The notes beneath the pieces were generated by a model. That model was not told the origin of the DNA, ran no database searches, and saw only the letters and a program-made list of their open reading frames with translations. A stretch of DNA of 64,000 nucleotides from Nymphaea colorata (Eukaryota; Streptophyta; Magnoliopsida; Nymphaeales; Nymphaeaceae). This document shows positions 55,166 through 64,000 of the stretch, piece after piece (the stretch's first letter is position 1; each line of letters begins with the position of its first letter). The stretch lies in the NCBI RefSeq assembly GCF_008831285.2, contig NC_045144.1, positions 6,622,176 through 6,686,175 on the forward strand. The letters are read 5' to 3'. The position numbers and the translations under genes were made by a program.

Positions 55166-57090
55166 GAAGAATATAATTATTTGAGTATATGATGACATAT
55201 ATGTTGTTGAAATAAAAAACGTAATTGTTTGAATAAGACTTACAATCACAACATTGGTTTCAGGGTTGACCTAGTAGCAAATGAACAGCTTAGCATGTGA
55301 TGGCTACTCAAAACTTTTTCCAAACCATATATTGCAACTAATACAATATATCACTTAATATATGCAGTCATATATTAACTTGAAAAAAAAAACATTACCT
55401 TTTTTCATGAAACATGCAAAACTCTGTGTGCCAAGTACTTTTGTTTAGTATGCACATGTGCATTTTTTCACTGATTTCATGAAACAAAAAGCAACTTGAT
55501 ATAAGAAATACATATTCATATTTTTTGCTTAATGTTTTTTTTCATATTACAAACATATTTTATAAGAATGTGATATACATACATTTTGACTTATCTACAA
55601 CAAAATAGCTGGTAGTGGACTCTCAATGATCTTGTGAGTTGTAGGCATTTATGAATTTTGTTACTTCAGCATTAGATTGAGGATTTATAGGTTCTTTGAA
55701 TAATTTCCTACACTCATGCCTTCAATACTTGTATAGTCATGCATGCATAACCCACTTATGTAGGGGTGCCTCTGAGAATTCATATTGATCATATTTTCAT
55801 ATATTAAAATTGATGTCAACATAATACTTCAATGTAAACAATTTACATGAAAATATTACATACTTGTACACTTAACCACAGATCTGTCTTGAATGATGCT
55901 GAAAGATCGAAAAAATTATGATATAACAAAAATGAACGTCACCATCTTTTTTGCAAGTACTTAATGGTGGGTTGTTGAGATCCTCTAAATGAACATTTTT
56001 TCTTTTCTTTGTTTTTATTTGTGGGGAAGGCAATTTAGAGAAGCCTAGATGGTAGGCGTTAGATCATGGTGCAACCGCCAGGACCGTAAACTCGAGGCCA
56101 GGATCCTCGCCCCCTGGGCTTATGCTGGCTGTTGGCTTCTGCAGGAATGACCCAAAGAAATCACACAGCAACCATCTGCCAAGTCCATTTCCTGTGCACA
56201 AGTGGGAAGGCAAATTATGAAGTGAAAAGAAGTCTTAAGTTGCTGCCATTGAATAGCAGACCTGAAGAAAAAAGTGATGTGGTATCAATGGAATGTCCAC
56301 TCTGTGAGCCTGACCTTTTCTGGATAGCGAGCAAGCTTGCTTTCACATGCATTGAATGTCCAAAGCCAGAAGTTCAATTCCATGGGCCGATTATTCTTGT
56401 CCTGTTCATAAGTGCTGTAATGTAAATCAGTGTCAACAGTGAACATTTGACTTCGGTTTCATCATGAGAATCATTAACTCACAGGTAGAGGATTTACTTC
56501 CAGAACCCCACTTCTGAAAATCAGGAGAGGCAGTGGGGTTCTCAATCACACGAGGGATTATCTACTTACAGGTTGTCACATCCAAACCCAGTTCTGATCC
56601 ATGTGATCTATACATGATCTTGCTTTTCCAAATTCATTTAAGCATGGAAATAGGGTGCATGAGATCTTCAACTTTAACAATTTGGTCGTGGTTTTGGATG
56701 CAAATGGCAATCAACTATCTGCGGGCCTTTATGGAATAGTTGTTTCTTATAAAATAACTTGGTTCCACTCAATCAAACAATTTGATTTTAAATAATATCA
56801 CCTAATACCACTGACTAGCTTAATTAGTGTCACTTCTGTCACTGTTAAAGTTCTTTTTTAAGCTATAGTAATGAGGTGCTGCCACAATTAGTGATCTTAA
56901 GGATGAAGTTCAACACTTGCAAAAGAAAGAAATTCCAGTACGGGAATGAAGTATTCAATGCCTTTCAGTGTACGCTGCTTGTCATGAAGAATGTGATGCA
57001 TCCCCAGTACACACACACACATATGGAGAGAAATATGCATACGCACATGGACATCTATAACCTGAACATTATGTTTTTTTGAGTTCCAGC
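55166..57090. other. Intergenic; one Cys-rich ORF of unknown nature
   Basis: AT-rich DNA, possibly including the rest of the CACTA relic. An open frame at 56,132-56,425 (97 codons, nominally starting at a non-ATG codon) contains two Cys-x-x-Cys pairs (MECPLCEP and FTCIECPKP), spaced like a zinc knuckle. I recognise no family and see no splice-linked neighbour, so it is not called as a gene. Confidence 0.35.
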
Positions 57091-57136
57091 AATCATGTGG
57101 GCTCTGCCCGCGCAGGTTCGAATCCTACCGCCCACA
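57091..57136 (+). pseudogene. tRNA-Ser 3' half
   Basis: The sequence AATCATGTGGGCTCTGCCCG followed by CGCAGGTTCGAATCCTACC and GCCCACA reproduces the 3' side of a plant serine tRNA. It shows the anticodon-stem 3' strand (TCATG), the long variable arm (GGGCTCTGCCCGC), the T arm with GGTTCGAATCC, and the 3' acceptor strand. The 5' half (acceptor, D arm and anticodon-stem 5' strand) is absent; poly-T and unrelated sequence precede it. It cannot fold into a tRNA and is a truncated pseudogene or a retroposed tRNA fragment. Confidence 0.7.
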
Positions 57137-57264
57137 CCTCTTATATTTTTCATTTTAGTTTCCTTTGCTTGATCACTTGCATTTTCAGAATTCCTCGACC
57201 ATTCACTATTCACAAAGATGTAATAAAAATATATATATATATACATATATATATCAATCACTAA

Positions 57265-57621
57265 ACGGTCGTTTGATGTCCTTGAATTTTAATTATATAA
57301 TTCAAATTATTGTTCTAGTTTTAGTTTGTGTTAATAGTCCAGAATTGTGCTTTCATATTGAAAATAACGTGCTTGTTAAAACATTAATTAAAATTCTAAA
57401 ATTGATGAATTAAAACCATTATAACATGTGACATAAAAGAGACGAAAAAAATTCTAAAATTCTGGAATCATAATTATACCCTCTAGGTAGAATCATAATT
57501 CCCGAATTTAAGAATGAATCCCATAATCAAAATTCTTTGTTTGAGAACACAACTTCCATTTTATAAAACATAAGAATTTTAATTCTATAATTCCACAATT
57601 CCAGCCTCATCAAACACCCTC
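57265..57621. mobile_element. PIF/Harbinger-like MITE (TAA target duplication)
   Basis: TAA at 57,262-57,264 and 57,622-57,624 flanks a 357-bp A+T-rich segment. Its ends are imperfect inverted repeats (ACGGTCGTTTGATGTCC at left; right end read in reverse GAGGGTGTTTGATGAGG), continuing into matching GAATT-rich arms. A 3-bp TAA/TTA duplication with such ends is typical of PIF/Harbinger (Tourist-like) elements. No transposase is present. Confidence 0.6.
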
Positions 57622-59448
57622 TAAGCAACTTCTGACATATTTACAAATGGGCAGTTTAATTTTGTAAAGTAATTCACAAACAATAAAAATATTGAAATAT
57701 ATATTTTTTGTTACCAAAAAATAATATTTTAAATAACGAGTTTTTGACAATATTTCACCCACCTTTTTAGTGATTGGAGAGACAATGAGATGCCAGAGGA
57801 ATATGTAAACTTGTATAGAAAAGCATGAGGCAGGAAAAGTGCTTCATCAACCACAAGCCATTCATGTATAACTGTTGGCGGCTAATTCACAAACCAAATC
57901 TGATAATTTCAATTTCACATTTGAATCTGAATTTGACTTTTAAATCGAATACAACAATATAATTAAGGGCCGACTTCAAAAACGCATGAATATCAAAGGT
58001 ATCTGTTTAAAAATAAATATGATCTGATCCAAATCTATACCAATCGGATATTTAGTCAAGTTTGAACTCGAATCCAAGTCTACCTATATGTCATTTTTTA
58101 AAAATTCAAGTTCGATTTGATTTCTTAATCAGGTGTTAAATTTTCTTTTTTCTATATCCAACCTTTTCGAAGCAGTTCAATCCGATATTAAATCTAAATC
58201 AGATTTATTGACATCAATAATTATTCCTAATCGAAAATATATTATGGGGGGAAAACATTATTATTTGTTTTGCCTTTTGTACAATACACAAGCTCATTAG
58301 ACATAACTGTATTAAGTTATTTTACTCATCAGTGAACTCATGTGACTTTGCATAACCCCAGTACACAAGAGAAGACCCTACTCATTCTTTTGTCCTTTTA
58401 TAAAATGAAAAAGTCGAAGCCAAGCATTAGCATCAAATTAATTATCACCCAGCCCCAGCCTAGGGCCCAGTCCTAAATCGTTCATTGTGTAATTTTGTTC
58501 AACATTTCTTACCATATCGAAGCATTGCATGCAATTCATGAGTATCACCTATTGGTTCTTGAAGCCCGTCTATCATAAAACCGTACACCATTGCTAAATC
58601 AATTCAAGTATTTTAAGAATATAAATGTTTTGATTTTTTTTCAAAAAATAATAAATCATTTTAAAAAAGGAGAAAAAAACTCCATGTGATGTGAGCCATG
58701 TCCATCAATCTCGATGAAAGCTACACCACAAGAAAAACTAAAGTTTCGTACAATAGATAGAATAGGGGCCTACTTTGTACTGCAAAAGAAAGGACACCAA
58801 CATGCAAAGTAAACCATAATAAGGACGTCATTTCAAGATACCAAAAGTAAGCCTAACATCTAAGGAGATAGGTAAATGGTGGAAGTTTTGACTCTCAGCC
58901 TAAAGATAGGATGAAATACTTATCTACTGCTCATTATAAGACGTAATGACAAAATTGGGGAACTTGGCAAAAGCCCTTCACAGAACCTACCTTTTTTATC
59001 ATCAACGATTCAACGTTCATAACGTGTAACTATGGCACGCCTTTAAGGTTAAGGCAAATAAAACAACTATTAAAGCAAAAGTCTTCAAGTTCATTTTCAA
59101 GCAATAAACTTTTGTCCCCACACCACCAAACCATGGTTTTTATCGATTCATCAACAAGGACTTCCTTATCTTTCTGAAGAATAACCGGTTTTCACTCAAA
59201 ATTACAACTCCAATAAGATAGCACATGAAACATGGGATATTATTTCAGAAACAGCAAAAAGCCTCACATCATTTCCTTGAGGAAGAAATGGGAATCTACT
59301 CAACTGTAACACGGATTACAAATGGAAGTTGATAAATGATTTTGTTTCTAACATCTGGAGCATCTCATAATCTCTCATTCACTCCCATTCTTATCACTTA
59401 AAACACTCAGAGAGCAATCTACTTTTGTGGAAGGATCAGAATGGTAAT
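57622..59448. other. Intergenic / PAP-B 3' flank
   Basis: AT-rich sequence downstream of the PAP-B stop codon (minus strand). Nothing beyond likely 3' UTR near 59,448 was recognised. Confidence 0.4.

Positions 59449-64000
<4,552 letters not shown>

Noticed and set aside
56132-56425. Cys-x-x-Cys protein as a zinc-binding gene
   Set aside because: Only two Cys pairs, no ATG at the nominal start, no recognised family and no neighbouring exons.

Overview
This is nuclear DNA of a flowering plant. The protein-coding genes are split by GT-AG introns with AT-rich interiors. They encode plant-type proteins: a CDC20-family WD40 protein, mitochondrial TIM22 and purple acid phosphatases of the Arabidopsis PAP1/24/27 type. 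The intergenic DNA is AT-rich and full of decayed transposons, MITEs, (TA)n tracts and dispersed repeats. The sequence does not allow a species to be named. No bacterial, phage or CRISPR features are present.

Region 1-29,000 is a CDC20 duplication zone. One CDC20 gene is intact (five exons, 14,449-17,670, + strand). Around it lie three broken relatives: copy A (about 352-1,567: no exons 1-2, truncated exon 3, a 122-bp internal duplication and a lost C-terminus), copy E (about 11,277-11,622: exon 1 plus part of intron 1) and copy C (about 21,481-21,958: only the end of exon 4 plus a frameshifted exon 5). A and C share about 2 kb of 3' flank. A further block (D, about 27,900-29,000) shares the outer part of that flank. 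The spaces between hold a U6 snRNA relic, a LINE endonuclease relic, an AP-3 sigma-like exon fragment, several MITEs, and pieces that also occur in intron 3 of the TIM22 gene.

Region 29,614-33,727 (- strand) is a complete TIM22 gene: four exons, 171 aa, with a 3.4-kb third intron. Parts of that intron reappear next to CDC20 copy A (direct) and upstream of copy C (inverted).

Region 39,122-64,000 (- strand) holds two head-to-tail purple acid phosphatase genes. PAP-A is complete (12 exons, 616 aa, 39,122-51,158). PAP-B (59,449 to beyond 64,000) shows its last four exons and most of the exon before them; its remaining 5' exons lie outside the window. The four complete exons compared have identical lengths in the two genes, which indicates a tandem duplication. 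An 8.3-kb spacer between them carries a CACTA (En/Spm) relic, a tRNA-Ser 3' half and a PIF/Harbinger-like MITE.

The genes are unrelated in function: cell-cycle APC/C activation, mitochondrial carrier import, and secreted metallophosphatase. I found no convincing new multi-gene system. The most unusual aspect is the mosaic of CDC20 fragments, TIM22 intron pieces and mobile-element debris within about 33 kb.
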